In this document: piece after piece, positions 50,914 through 61,013 of the stretch | Layout of the letters: the number at the start of each line of letters is the position of its first letter | Position numbering within the stretch: position 1 is the first letter of the stretch | DNA from: JBIOJM01 sp044450785 | Lineage (GTDB): Bacteria; Planctomycetota; Planctomycetia; Isosphaerales; Isosphaeraceae | Direction of reading: 5' to 3' | Assembly (NCBI GenBank): GCA_044450785.1 | Contig: JBIOJM010000003.1 | Span: forward strand, 1 to 64,000 | Length of the DNA stretch: 64,000 bases | Notes under the pieces: model-generated | What the model was told of the DNA's origin: nothing | Seen by the model: only the letters and a program-made list of their open reading frames with translations | Database searches by the model: none | Translations under genes and position numbers: made by a program

Positions 50914-51606
50914 TCAGAGCAGTAACTGGTCGAGCCCTCGCAAGCCGATCGGGTCCCGGCTGGCAAAAGGCTCGGCGTGGCGCACGCCGGCCAATTGCCC
51001 CCAGTAACGGGTGCGGTCGCAGACCGTCTCGATCACGCCGGGCTGGCCTTCAGGCTGGTTGTCCACCAGTTGAGACCGGAAACAGCGCAATGCCGCCACT
51101 TTCGCGTCGAGCTGATCAGAGATGTCGACAACCACGCTGGGACGCTCGACGATCCGCAGGTGGACGCTGAAATAGTACAGGATACGGGCGGGGTGGAATG
51201 GCTCGCCCGCGATGTCGGACCTGGACAGCTTGCTCCAGAACCGCGCGTCCTCGACCAGCTTGGTCGCCGCGGTGTGGTCGGGATGGGCATCCTCCCAGAA
51301 GGGGGCGAACACGAGCCGCGGCCGAACCTGGCGGAATATGGCCGCCAGCGACCGTCGATGAAGCAATGTCGGCTCCAGGCTCCGGTTGGGGAGGCCGAGG
51401 TTCTTGCGCCATGGATTGCCGAGGACGGCATTGGCCGAGGCCGTCTCGGCCGCGCGCCGCTCGGGGTTCCCGAGCGGCGTCGGCTCGCCGCTGGTCAAGT
51501 CGAGGATGCCCAGCGACCAACCCTGCTGGATCAGCCGGAGGATCGTTCCTCCCATGCCCAGCTCGGCATCATCCGGATGAGGTGCGACGACCAGAGCGTC
51601 GAGCAT
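50914..51606 (-). CDS. bshB1: BshB1-like N-acetylglucosaminyl-malate deacetylase
   Basis: A 230-residue zinc-dependent deacetylase of the LmbE/PIG-L family. The zinc motif VVAPHPDDAELGMGGTI starts near residue 7 and HPDHTAATKL lies near residue 113. The DLTSGEPTPLGNPERRAAET stretch followed by NLGLPNRSLE is the signature of BshB1, which deacetylates GlcNAc-malate in bacillithiol synthesis. I use the ATG at 51606; the frame is open 48 codons earlier but with no domain content. It converges on purN with a 12-base gap. BshA and BshC are not in this window, so a bacillithiol role is inferred from family only. Confidence 0.85.
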   Translation of the reverse strand: MLDALVVAPHPDDAELGMGGTILRLIQQGWSLGILDLTSGEPTPLGNPERRAAETASANAVLGNPWRKNLGLPNRSLEPTLLHRRSLAAIFRQVRPRLVFAPFWEDAHPDHTAATKLVEDARFWSKLSRSDIAGEPFHPARILYYFSVHLRIVERPSVVVDISDQLDAKVAALRCFRSQLVDNQPEGQPGVIETVCDRTRYWGQLAGVRHAEPFASRDPIGLRGLDQLLL

Positions 51607-51762
51607 GATGAGTTTCGCTGAAAAACGTGCGACTGGATAAACTCGAACGACGGTTCCATAATTGAACCATGCCCAGGCAGAAATTGTCTTCGACGGCATC
51701 CACAAACCTACCGCCTTCACCGTTTTATGAAACCCCAAATCGAAAAGCACTCTGAAAGCCCT

Positions 51763-52377
51763 ATGAAGTACTTCAAGCCCGAATTGTATCTGCGATACAA
51801 CTCACGCGACGACGCCGATGCGGATCGTGCCGATCGTCACTGGGAAAAGGCGATTCATGCTTATACGGAACACTTGCGCACGTTTTCTAAGAAAATGAAC
51901 GACCGCGTCAAAGACCTTGCCGAGAACCTGTGCCTCCATGACGCACAACTGATTTCCTCCAAAGGATACCTTTCCGCCCTGCCCCTCCTACCTCATTTCC
52001 GAACATGGGTCATTTCTCTCAGAACCAATGGGAAAATCGTCAATCTTTTTTATTTATTGTGGGGCGAAGTCGGGGAGTCAACCGCGCAGAAAAAATGGCC
52101 TTTCTCCAAACTTTCTGCGCACTGGCTGTATGACGAGGTCGATTTTGAGCCCGACTCGCCCTTTCTTTACTGGCATCGTATCCTGTTGAGCGATGGCAGA
52201 GTGATTTCCATCCCTTTTTTCGACGTCTTCGTCCACTCCTTCTCAGAACAGAATTCCGAGACCGCGATCAGTTCGACGGGGAGAGCTCAGCCGGCGCACA
52301 CGCCTGAACCGGAGCCGACCGGGCGTCGCGTTGTAAAGATGAAAGATCGCGAGAAGTTTGGTCTCGGCGGAACGTGA
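51763..52377 (+). CDS. Hypothetical protein, AT-richer than neighbours
   Basis: A 204-residue protein. The N-terminus KYFKPELYLRYNSRDDADAD followed by WEKAIHAYTEHLRTF is a pattern I associate with an uncharacterised bacterial family. It is predicted to be soluble and alpha/beta with polar C-terminal tail. The ATG at 51763 is chosen for this reason; an ATG at 51727 would add 12 residues. Codons ending in A or T are much commoner than in the rest of the window (tttttttatttattg near 52045), pointing to recent transfer. No neighbour helps with function. Confidence 0.6.
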   Translation: MKYFKPELYLRYNSRDDADADRADRHWEKAIHAYTEHLRTFSKKMNDRVKDLAENLCLHDAQLISSKGYLSALPLLPHFRTWVISLRTNGKIVNLFYLLWGEVGESTAQKKWPFSKLSAHWLYDEVDFEPDSPFLYWHRILLSDGRVISIPFFDVFVHSFSEQNSETAISSTGRAQPAHTPEPEPTGRRVVKMKDREKFGLGGT

Positions 52378-52425
52378 CGTATTGTCAGGTGGCCGGGTGA
52401 TCGCGACAACGATGAAACATGATCC

Positions 52426-52683
52426 TCAAAGGCCCGCGATGTCTTGAACCAAATTCCCGTCGATGTCCACGACGGCAAGACGATGCCCCTCTTTCTTGAC
52501 TCTCGTGAGAATGTCCACGAGAGCCAACCCCATCTTCACGAGGTCGGTGTCGCTGACCCCATTCTCGGCTGCCGAGTCGCGAATTCGACCACTCGTGGCT
52601 GGGGACGCCTGAAGAACGATCGCCGATCCTGTTGGCCTGATCACGTGCCCTTTCCCCCAGGGCGGATCTTGTCGGTTTTCCAT
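52426..52683 (-). CDS. Small hypothetical protein, possible antitoxin-like
   Basis: An 85-residue protein. The ATG at 52683 has ggag eight bases before it. The C-terminus (DLVKMGLALVDILTRVKKEG and RLAVVDIDGNLVQDIAGL) matches a pattern I know from small proteins with a ribbon-helix-helix-like core that occur in toxin-antitoxin-like settings and elsewhere. The N-terminus contains a strand (AIVLQASPATSGRI) compatible with such a core. No toxin gene is adjacent in the expected arrangement. It converges on the AT-rich hypothetical at 51763-52377. Confidence 0.5.
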   Translation of the reverse strand: MENRQDPPWGKGHVIRPTGSAIVLQASPATSGRIRDSAAENGVSDTDLVKMGLALVDILTRVKKEGHRLAVVDIDGNLVQDIAGL

Positions 52684-52998
52684 GAGAAGTGCTCCGCAAG
52701 AGCGGCTTTCCCATCCATTAGAATCGGCTCGATCGACCATGTCCACACAGTGGCCGATCACGGTGCGTGTCGTGACAGCAAGCTAACCGAACCGACTCCT
52801 CGTGGAGCGATCGCGTCTTTCGGCAGGCTGGCTAGCCCCAAAAAGGAACAACAGAAATGTCGCTCATTGACACGACTGACCATGCCGGTACAATACATTC
52901 TGATACGACATTAAAAGATGACTTCTCTACTTAAAGTTTACTAATTCCTCCGAGAGCCGTCCAGCCTCGACTCAGGTGCAACGAGAGGAGACCCGTCG
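52684..52998. other. Intergenic region upstream of the LEPRTLLS protein
   Basis: About 315 bases without a gene. It is AT-rich toward its right end (ttaaaagatgacttctctacttaaagtttactaattcc, 52911-52948 in part), which fits a promoter for the surface protein that starts at 52999 after a clear gagagga site. I could not place exact boxes. Confidence 0.45.
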
Positions 52999-55900
52999 AT
53001 GAGCCTTACGACATACGACGTGAGCAAGCGGTCGGCCCCATCACGTTCCTGCCGGCCGGGAAGCAAGGCGGATCGAGTTTGGGCGGCGGCACAACTGAGG
53101 CGAAAATCGCGGAAGTTCCGTCCCTCGCTCCTGCCGGATCTTGAGCCGCGCACCCTGCTCAGCGCCATCTCCGACAATGCCTATCCCCTGCTGGGTGTCG
53201 GAGCCACAGCCGACCAGAGCCAGTTCTACGTGTACCAGAACTCTGATTCCGGCCTCAATCACAGCTTCCCGTCTCGTTTTTTCGCTGATTCGCAGGGTAG
53301 TTTGACCAAGATCCATATCGATACCGCCGCCATCGATGATCCTTCGTCGCCCAGTGGCACCTCGACTGACCCGAACGCCTTGGATCCGGTGCGGGGTACG
53401 GTCTTCAAGGCGACCTTTGACCCGCTCACGACGGGCCAATACGTCGGTGTCAATTTCGAGGAGCCGGAGAACTGGGGCGTGCGCCGCACCGCACCCGGCG
53501 CCAGCTTCCAGGGCTACGATCTCCAGGGGGCAACCACGCTTGTGCTCGACGTGCGCTCGCCAACGCCCGGCGGGATCTGGGTCCAGTTCGGGGTGGGTGG
53601 AAGTGATTCGCAGCCCTATGCCAAGGTCACCGATTACCTGTACATTCCCCAGAGCAGCACTTACCAGCCACTACAAATCCCGCTGAGCACGCTTCGTGAT
53701 CCGTTCACCGGCGCGGTCTCGTCCCCGGACCTCTCCAGCGTCCACATCCTTTTCTCGGTCGCCACCAACAACGTCTACGCCCCGCAGGGTGGGACCTTGC
53801 TCATCGACAACGTGCGGTTCGACCCCGTGCCGACCAGCCAGGCTTCGAGCCTCTCGTTCCCGCTGAGCACCGCGACGTTCGGGGTCCTCCCTCAATCGCA
53901 GTCCCCGTTTCCGCTGGACCAGGTCTTGAGCAATGTGACCACGACCTACGAGACCTCGCTCACCATCATCGACCTTCTCGACGGTGGGACTGCGGAGGAC
54001 CTGGCTGACGCCCGCGCCTTGTGCGACGCCCTGGTCTATGCCCTGAACCACGATAACGCGGGCGACCCGCTGCCCACAGTGATGGTCAACGGCGCAGCCG
54101 GCATCGGACTCCACAACGCTTATAGCAGCGGCGACCTGGCGTTGCTCAACAACCAGGACCCATCTCAAGGGCAGTTGGGTCAGCAGGGCCAGGTCCGGCT
54201 GGCGGGTTTCAGCGTCCCCGGCCAGGCGGGCGGTACGCCGGCGTTCTACCTCGTGCTTGACGGTGCAACCGGGGGGAATAACGCGTTCGCGATGATGGCG
54301 CTGGTCCGGGCTTACCAAACCTTCGGCGATTCCGTGTACCTCAACGCCGCGCGGACGATCGGCCTGTGGATCGCCGGCAACCTGACCGACACTTCAGGCA
54401 CCGGCTATGGGGGCTATTTCGACGGCTATCCCGACGAGGGAGCTCCCAAGCAGTTGATCACGGGGAAGTCGACCGAGAACAACGCCGACATCGCCGCCGC
54501 GTTCATGATGCTGGCCCAGACCGAGCAGCAGCTCGGCAATACAGCCGAGTCCGATCAGTGGACCCAGTGGGCGTATGTCGCGGGCGACTTCGTGATGGCG
54601 ATGTTCGATCCGGCCTCCGGTCGCTTCAACGCCGGCACTGTCCCCGCCGGGACCGCTCCCGGTCCTGGGATCGACCCTTCCGGCCCCCAGAAGGGCAACG
54701 ACGTCATCAACACCTTCGACTTCCTCGACGCCCAGACCTTCACGACGCTCGCCCTGGCGGGCCTGCCGCGTTACCAAGACCAGATCGACTGGCACGAGCC
54801 GATCGAGCACGCGATCGACACGTTCGCCAAAACGATCACGGCAACGACCGATGGTCAAACCCGAACGTATCAGGGCTTCAGCCTCGTCGCGACACCAACG
54901 ATTACTACCGGTGATCCGGATCCCGCCGACGGCATCGCCTGGGAGTTCACCGGGCAGGTCGTGGTGGCGATGCGACTCGTCGATGAACTGTACGGGCAGA
55001 CGACGTTCGAGACGATGGCCGACAGCGACCTGGCGCAGATTCGCCAGGCCCAGCAGTTCGCTCCCTTCGGCGACGGTGAGGGCGTGGTCGCCGCGACGCT
55101 GAACGGCGAGAACGACCAGGGGCCATCCCGGGGTGGATTCGCGCCGGTTTATCAGGATCTATCCACGCCGTTCCAGGGAATCCCCGAGCGCGTGGGCCTG
55201 GCGGCCACGACCTGGGCCATCTTCGCCGATTCCGCAATCGATCCGCTGGGACAGCCGAGCTCGGCTCCGGGTACGCCGGTGCTGACCGCAAGCACCGACA
55301 CGGGGAGCTCGTCGTCCGACGACCTGACCAACCGCAACAACAGCAGCTCGCAGACAGTCCTCCAGTTCCAGGTCGGCGGTATCGACCTCGGAGCGACGGT
55401 GTCGATCCTGGCCGACGGCGTGTTGATCGGCGCCGCGGTGGCGACCGGTCCGAGCATCGTGGTGACGACCGATGGGACGTACGCACTGACCGATGGCTCT
55501 CACCTCATCACGGCCCGGCAGACCGCCCCGGGCCAGAGCCCCTCGGCCATCTCGCCCGCACTGACCATCGTGATTGATACGACGCCCCCGCGTGTGACGG
55601 CAGTGGGTCAGGGCTTATCGCCGTTCGAGGCCGGCCCAGTTGGTTCGGTCGACTTGTCGCTCTCGGAGCCGATCGATCCTTCCTCCTTGTCGGTCTCGAG
55701 CCTGAGCCTGACGCGGGATGGCCAGACCGTCCCGCTGACAGCCACCGTGAGCGTGACGCCGCTCTCCGCGACGACCTATCAAATCCAGGGGCTGGCCCCC
55801 TTCACGACGACAACCGGCAATTACGTTCTGGAAGTCCGGGCCGACGGTCTCCGCGACCTGGCGGGTAATCTCGGCGTGGGATCCAGTACCGCGACCTGGT

Positions 55901-56421
55901 TCGTGAGCCTGACTGTTCAGTCGGTTCAGCCGGCGTTCAACCGCGGTGGTTTCGTCACGAGCCTGGTCCTGAGCTTCAACGGCCCGCTGGACCGGTCGCG
56001 CGCCCAGAGCGTGGCGAATTACGCCCTGACCCTCTCCGGCCCTGACCGGAAGTTCGGGACCCGCGACGACCGACGCGTGTCCCTGAGATCCGCTCGTTGC
56101 CGCGAGCAGTTTCTCTCGGACGCGCTGGGGGTACGGTCCACGGTCACCCTGACGCCAGCGGCTCCGTTCCGGCTCTCGCAGCTCCTGCAAATCCGTGTCA
56201 ACGGCCAGCCTCGTCGCGGGCTCCGCGACACGTCCGGTCGACTGCTCGACGGGGATCGGAATGGGCTCCCCGGCGGGAACTTCGTGACGGTGCTGGGTGG
56301 TACGGGCGGTCTTGTCAGTGCCAGTTCTGCGACGGTTGTCCCAATGGATACGGCCGTCGTGGATGCAGTGCTGCCCTCGGGAGCATCTGTGCCTGGCGGC
56401 GGCGCTCGGCGTCGTCATTGA
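52999..56421 (+). CDS. Surface protein with LEPRTLLS motif and glycosidase-like domain
   Basis: A 1140-residue protein. The LEPRTLLSA motif at residues 49-57 after a basic N-terminus marks planctomycete surface export. Residues about 130-280 look like a carbohydrate-binding beta sandwich (QYVGVNFEEPENWG, GGTLLIDNVRFDP). Residues about 310-750 are an alpha-helical array with repeated helix pairs (NADIAAAFMMLAQTEQQLGN, AYVAGDFVMAMFDPASGRFN, GIAWEFTGQVVVAMRLVDEL) of the (alpha/alpha)6 barrel type seen in glycosidases and lyases, but I cannot name the family or catalytic acid. The rest (780-1120) is Ig-like (Big_5-type, STTYQIQGLAPFTTTTGNYV). No dockerin or PEP-CTERM is seen at the end, which is basic (GGGARRRH). 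It may bind or trim polysaccharide. Confidence 0.78.
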   Translation: MSLTTYDVSKRSAPSRSCRPGSKADRVWAAAQLRRKSRKFRPSLLPDLEPRTLLSAISDNAYPLLGVGATADQSQFYVYQNSDSGLNHSFPSRFFADSQGSLTKIHIDTAAIDDPSSPSGTSTDPNALDPVRGTVFKATFDPLTTGQYVGVNFEEPENWGVRRTAPGASFQGYDLQGATTLVLDVRSPTPGGIWVQFGVGGSDSQPYAKVTDYLYIPQSSTYQPLQIPLSTLRDPFTGAVSSPDLSSVHILFSVATNNVYAPQGGTLLIDNVRFDPVPTSQASSLSFPLSTATFGVLPQSQSPFPLDQVLSNVTTTYETSLTIIDLLDGGTAEDLADARALCDALVYALNHDNAGDPLPTVMVNGAAGIGLHNAYSSGDLALLNNQDPSQGQLGQQGQVRLAGFSVPGQAGGTPAFYLVLDGATGGNNAFAMMALVRAYQTFGDSVYLNAARTIGLWIAGNLTDTSGTGYGGYFDGYPDEGAPKQLITGKSTENNADIAAAFMMLAQTEQQLGNTAESDQWTQWAYVAGDFVMAMFDPASGRFNAGTVPAGTAPGPGIDPSGPQKGNDVINTFDFLDAQTFTTLALAGLPRYQDQIDWHEPIEHAIDTFAKTITATTDGQTRTYQGFSLVATPTITTGDPDPADGIAWEFTGQVVVAMRLVDELYGQTTFETMADSDLAQIRQAQQFAPFGDGEGVVAATLNGENDQGPSRGGFAPVYQDLSTPFQGIPERVGLAATTWAIFADSAIDPLGQPSSAPGTPVLTASTDTGSSSSDDLTNRNNSSSQTVLQFQVGGIDLGATVSILADGVLIGAAVATGPSIVVTTDGTYALTDGSHLITARQTAPGQSPSAISPALTIVIDTTPPRVTAVGQGLSPFEAGPVGSVDLSLSEPIDPSSLSVSSLSLTRDGQTVPLTATVSVTPLSATTYQIQGLAPFTTTTGNYVLEVRADGLRDLAGNLGVGSSTATWFVSLTVQSVQPAFNRGGFVTSLVLSFNGPLDRSRAQSVANYALTLSGPDRKFGTRDDRRVSLRSARCREQFLSDALGVRSTVTLTPAAPFRLSQLLQIRVNGQPRRGLRDTSGRLLDGDRNGLPGGNFVTVLGGTGGLVSASSATVVPMDTAVVDAVLPSGASVPGGGARRRH

Positions 56422-56567
56422 TCTTTCGGCGTTCCTTTGCAGTGGAAACTGGGGCCAGGTAACGTAGTCGGTATCGAGGTCCATTAAGACCGTTCGATCA
56501 CCCGACACCAGCTTCCGAAGTCGTGGGTCGACGTGTCGATGGCCCTGTTGAACCAGGGGCATAAGCC

Positions 56568-59500
56568 ATGGCGAAGTGGCAAACAGCCAGGGTCTTCATC
56601 TCCTCGACCTTTCGCGACATGCACGCCGAGCGCGACCACCTGGTCAAGGTGACGTTTCCGAAGCTGCGGCAGTGGTGCGAGGAGCGCCAAATTCATCTCG
56701 TCGATATCGACTTGCGCTGGGGCGTGACCAAGGAGCAGGCCGACAATGGCGCCGCCATCGAGATCTGCCTGAAGGAGATAGATGGTAGCCGGCCGTTCTT
56801 TCTCTGCATCCTTGGCAACCGCTACGGCTGGGTGCCCGAGGAACTTCCTGAGGAGGAACGATATTCGTTTCGCGGTCTCCAAGCCGAGACGCACCTGTCA
56901 ATCACGCACCTGGAGATCCTCCATGCGGCTCTGGCGCCCATCAATACGAAGGACTGCAAGAAGGCTGAACGGTGTTCGCAAGCGTTCTTCTACCTCCGTC
57001 AACCCGACTGCGTGCCCGATCCCGATCACCTGCCCAGCCCAGCCGACTCCGCGCGGAAGGAGCTACGCGCAGCGTTCTTCGAAGTGTCGGAGCTGCGTCG
57101 GGGGATGCTCAACGACCTGAAGGCGGAGATTCGCCGTCGTTTTCGACGGAAAAACCGCGTTTTTAACTATCGCGGCTGCTGGGTCGCCGACGCCAAGAAT
57201 CCCGAGGACGACCAGCTCAAGGGAAGATTGACCGGTCTAGACGCCTTCGGCGAGCGGGTCGAGACCGACCTGAAGCGGGGGATCAAGGAGCAGTTCGCCG
57301 AGCACCTGGCACGTCTGGGCGAGAAGCTCGACCCGTTGATCGCAGAGCGGTCGTTCCACGAGACCTTCCTCGAGAACCGCATGCAGGTCCATGTGCCCCG
57401 TGCCGACGTCGAGGCCAAGCTCTCCGACTACATTCGCGGCGACGACCGCCGCCCGCTGATCCTCTCCGGCCCGCCCGGGAGCGGAAAGAGCGCCATCCTG
57501 TCACACTGGGTCAGCCAGAATGTTCACCGCGAGACGTGGCAGGCCAGAGCGCCCGGCTGGCACGATGCCTTCGTCGTCGTCCGCTTCATCGGCGCCAGCC
57601 CCAGTTCCACCAGCCTGCCGAAGCTGCTGTCGGACGTATGCGATGAGCTGCGTGAACGGTTCACACTGACCGAGGACGTGACCGAAGAGGTCGAGTTCGC
57701 CCCTGGCCGGCGGGAATCGCGCGCTCGGAAACAACCGATGGCCGTCCCGGCCGACCCGGCACAGGTCGCACCCAAGTGGCCCAGGTTCCTCGAAGCTGCG
57801 GCGCAGCACGGGCGGGTTGTGATCGTGCTCGACGCGATCAACCAACTGGATCGGGCCACCGAGCCGATGCGGCTGTTCTGGCTCCCCCGAATGCTGCCCG
57901 AGAACGTGCGGTTGGTCGTGAGCGTCCTCGACCACGGCGATGTCTCGAAGGCCGACGCGCAGCCGCCCCTAGGCGAGCTTCCCGACGCGCTCTCGATCCT
58001 TCGCCTCCTGAAGCTGCCCGAAGTACTGGTCCCGGAGCTACACGACGACCTGCAGCGCGCCATCATTCACGAGCTGCCCAGCGTCTTCTGCAAGACGCTG
58101 GACGAAGCCCAGGTGGCTCTGCTGATCCAGAACGATGCGACCCGCAACCCGCTGTTCCTATGCGTGGCGCTCGAAGAGCTTCGCGTCTTCGGCGGGTTTG
58201 GTAAGTCCGGTGAAGTGCTACGCGGCAAGATCACGGCGATGCCTCGACTCGGTATTGGGAACAACATCGATACTGTGCTGAACCTGCTCTTCGCCCAAGT
58301 GCTCGACCGGCTAGACTCTGAGACCCGCCTGCGTGCTCCTGGCCTAGTCCCCGCTTTGTTTCGCCTCCTGGCCTCGGCGCGCGAGGGCCTGTCCGAGGAC
58401 GAACTCGACGGCATGCTGGCCCGCGCGTTGCCGAGGCTGGAATCTCGTGAGCGATCGGGGATGATGCAAGTCGTCCTTCGCCAGGTACGCCCATACCTGA
58501 TGCGCAAGGGGACCTCACAGGATGTTCTCCTCGACTTTTTCCACACGGCTTTCCGAAACTCGGTCCTCGACTGGTCCATGAACAATCAGGTGACGCGCTG
58601 GAAAGCTCACCGCCATGCGGCCAGTTACTTTTCCGATCAATCGTACTGGCTCGAACCCTGGAATGTAGCGAGCAGACGAGAACCCGGAAGTGTCTCCACC
58701 AGGCTCGTCAACCGGCGAAAGCTCGTGGAACTTCCGTGGCACTTGATCCAGATGGTCAAGGAAACGGGAACCAAGAGGCTCGGGCGCAAAGCCTGGCGTT
58801 CCTGGCAACACCTGGAGACCTTGCTATCCGACATAGACTTTCTCGAGGCAAAGTGCTGTGCGGCGATGGTTTTCGATCTGCTGCGCGACATCAGTGTGGC
58901 CATGGAGTGGAACGAATCTGAATCGCTGCCACAGTTGACTCACGCAATCCGCCTTGCCTTGCCCGCCCTTACTTCAAGACCGGAACTGGCTCTTCAGGTT
59001 CTGTATAACCGGCTGAGCTGGATGGGTTCCCTGGCACCCCTCGTGAAGATCGCTGTCGATCGTGCTCAGGACGGATTAAATTCTCGGGGTGAATGGCTCC
59101 GAGCGACATCCAAGTCCCCGGTTGGGCATGAGGGTTCAAGGATACGATTTGCTGCACCGTCAGCGATTCAGGCACTCTCACCCGACGGCCATGTGCTTGC
59201 CCTGGCCCACCGTGACGGCGAGGTCGAGCTCTACACACTGAGTGAAGGCCAGTTGATCGATCGCCGCTATGTCTGCGGAACGGTGGCGGCGCTGGCGATC
59301 GCGGACGGTGCGTCAGATCTCATTGTCCAGGACGACACCGGGAGAATTACCAGTGATCGGAGACTTGCGTCACTGGCCGGGCGAGCAGGCCTGGATTCGA
59401 TTCTCTACCATCCCGCTCTCGGCGTGATCACCGTGAGGAACGACAATGCGCTGATCGCCTGGGATCCGGCGTCCGGCACGGAGACCGTCCTGGATCGAGG

Positions 59501-60995
59501 GATTCAGGAGTCCGTCAGCATCCTGCGGGTCGGAGCACAGGGAAAACGAGTTCTCTGCGTCGAACGTTCCTTGAAGCAGGCCATTCGCGTCTCTGACTCG
59601 GTGGGAGGGACCTGGAATGCAAGCTCTTGGCTTTGGAACGGGGCTCCGATCATCGACGCCGATCTCGATCCGGAGGGACGTAATCTGCTGGTCTGTTCAC
59701 AAGATCGAAAGCTCCGGGTGCTTGAAGCCGAGACGGGCGAGGTCCTTTTCGAACTGCCTTACGAGCAGCGCCAAGATGCTCAGATCCGCGGTGCGCCGGA
59801 ACGGTGTGCACTAGGGCTCGGGGCGTTGAGTGGCTGGGCAATCTTCGCGACGCGACAAGGAATGGTCGGCTGCTGGAACTGGGCCGAGGACGTCGTTTCG
59901 CCGCTAGGAAGGTACTGTACCATGTTTGACCAGCATGCAATCAGCCAGTTCCGCGTCGTCTCGAACCAGGATGAACTTTTCGTCTCCACGGAGTCTGAGG
60001 GGATGACCTTCGCACGGCAGTGCCTTGAGGACCGGCGATTCTCTCACACGGCTCCTGTGAGCTCCTGCCGGCTGTCTGCTCAGGACGTCGTCGTCTCCTT
60101 GAGCGAAGACGATCATACAGTCCGTTGGTTCAAGTCTAGTGAAATGACCGCACTGGCATGCCAGACATTCCTGTATCCGTCGACGATCGCTCCCAGAAAC
60201 GGGAGCGATGAAACGTTGGTTGGCATGAAGGACGGCGACGTCATTCTAACGTCGCCTCAGGTGGGGGTCGAGGGGACGAGACGCATCCGGGCGATCGGTG
60301 AGCGCGTCATCGCGATGATGAGTCCGGAACCCAACGTCGTGTACGTGGCCGGTGCATCCGGAACGATCGTCAAGATCGATCTCGATTCAAGGGCTTCAGA
60401 GACGATCCGTTTCTCCAGCACAGAGGACGAGCCCTTCAAGATTCAGGTGGCGGGACCTGACGAACTGATGGTTTTCAGTAGGAGAGACGGCGGACTCGGT
60501 CTACGAAACTGGAGAGACTTCCTTGCCGGATCGATCGTCTCGATGTTTACCAGGAATGGCCGGAACCAGCGTTCAGGAGAGTCCCACGGTCTCGTATCGC
60601 TCCTGGATTCCGCAAGCCGTGAGAGGGTAATCTGGATCAGGTCACCCGACTTCCATGATGCGGCAATTTCCTCTCATGGCTCCCGAGTATGCCTGGCGGG
60701 CGAGAGAGTCGAGATCATCGGGCGTTCCTGGCTCGGCTGGAAAGCGCTGGCTGCCAGGGAAACGCCGGTTTTCAGGGTCGCCTGGCTGTGCGACGACCGG
60801 TATCTCGGAGTTGTCAGACGCGATGCGCCATGGCTTGAGGTATGGCGGACGAAGAAGAATCTTTCCACGATCGCAGCTCTCGAGCTGCCCGAGACCGTGA
60901 CCAGCATGGACGCCCAGGGGGACCGGCTCGTGATGGGATTCGTGTCTGGTCAGCTCATGTCGTTAAGGCTTGAGAACCACGCAACGAAGTTCTGA
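56568..60995 (+). CDS. DUF4062 / STAND P-loop / beta-propeller protein
   Basis: A 1475-residue soluble protein. Residues 8-95 are a DUF4062 domain (ARVFISSTFRDMHAERDHL, DIDLRWGVTKEQA, CLKEIDGSRPFFLCILGNRY), found at the start of eukaryotic NPHP3, TEP1 and NWD1 and of bacterial STAND proteins. A P-loop ATPase follows: Walker A GPPGSGKS with Gly301 and Lys307, Walker B VIVLDAINQLD with Asp422, then helices of a winged-helix region. Residues about 560-850 are helical. From about 860 to the end are WD40-like beta-propeller blades (SPDGHVLALAHRDGEVELYT, DPEGRNLLVCSQDRKLRVLE). The layout of N-terminal domain, STAND core and repeat sensor is that of NLR-like proteins and anti-phage Avs/bNACHT proteins; defence is inference. 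The next gene begins 18 bases later. Confidence 0.9.
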   Translation: MAKWQTARVFISSTFRDMHAERDHLVKVTFPKLRQWCEERQIHLVDIDLRWGVTKEQADNGAAIEICLKEIDGSRPFFLCILGNRYGWVPEELPEEERYSFRGLQAETHLSITHLEILHAALAPINTKDCKKAERCSQAFFYLRQPDCVPDPDHLPSPADSARKELRAAFFEVSELRRGMLNDLKAEIRRRFRRKNRVFNYRGCWVADAKNPEDDQLKGRLTGLDAFGERVETDLKRGIKEQFAEHLARLGEKLDPLIAERSFHETFLENRMQVHVPRADVEAKLSDYIRGDDRRPLILSGPPGSGKSAILSHWVSQNVHRETWQARAPGWHDAFVVVRFIGASPSSTSLPKLLSDVCDELRERFTLTEDVTEEVEFAPGRRESRARKQPMAVPADPAQVAPKWPRFLEAAAQHGRVVIVLDAINQLDRATEPMRLFWLPRMLPENVRLVVSVLDHGDVSKADAQPPLGELPDALSILRLLKLPEVLVPELHDDLQRAIIHELPSVFCKTLDEAQVALLIQNDATRNPLFLCVALEELRVFGGFGKSGEVLRGKITAMPRLGIGNNIDTVLNLLFAQVLDRLDSETRLRAPGLVPALFRLLASAREGLSEDELDGMLARALPRLESRERSGMMQVVLRQVRPYLMRKGTSQDVLLDFFHTAFRNSVLDWSMNNQVTRWKAHRHAASYFSDQSYWLEPWNVASRREPGSVSTRLVNRRKLVELPWHLIQMVKETGTKRLGRKAWRSWQHLETLLSDIDFLEAKCCAAMVFDLLRDISVAMEWNESESLPQLTHAIRLALPALTSRPELALQVLYNRLSWMGSLAPLVKIAVDRAQDGLNSRGEWLRATSKSPVGHEGSRIRFAAPSAIQALSPDGHVLALAHRDGEVELYTLSEGQLIDRRYVCGTVAALAIADGASDLIVQDDTGRITSDRRLASLAGRAGLDSILYHPALGVITVRNDNALIAWDPASGTETVLDRGIQESVSILRVGAQGKRVLCVERSLKQAIRVSDSVGGTWNASSWLWNGAPIIDADLDPEGRNLLVCSQDRKLRVLEAETGEVLFELPYEQRQDAQIRGAPERCALGLGALSGWAIFATRQGMVGCWNWAEDVVSPLGRYCTMFDQHAISQFRVVSNQDELFVSTESEGMTFARQCLEDRRFSHTAPVSSCRLSAQDVVVSLSEDDHTVRWFKSSEMTALACQTFLYPSTIAPRNGSDETLVGMKDGDVILTSPQVGVEGTRRIRAIGERVIAMMSPEPNVVYVAGASGTIVKIDLDSRASETIRFSSTEDEPFKIQVAGPDELMVFSRRDGGLGLRNWRDFLAGSIVSMFTRNGRNQRSGESHGLVSLLDSASRERVIWIRSPDFHDAAISSHGSRVCLAGERVEIIGRSWLGWKALAARETPVFRVAWLCDDRYLGVVRRDAPWLEVWRTKKNLSTIAALELPETVTSMDAQGDRLVMGFVSGQLMSLRLENHATKF

Positions 60996-61013
60996 CTCGG
61001 CGAATGGGAGAAC

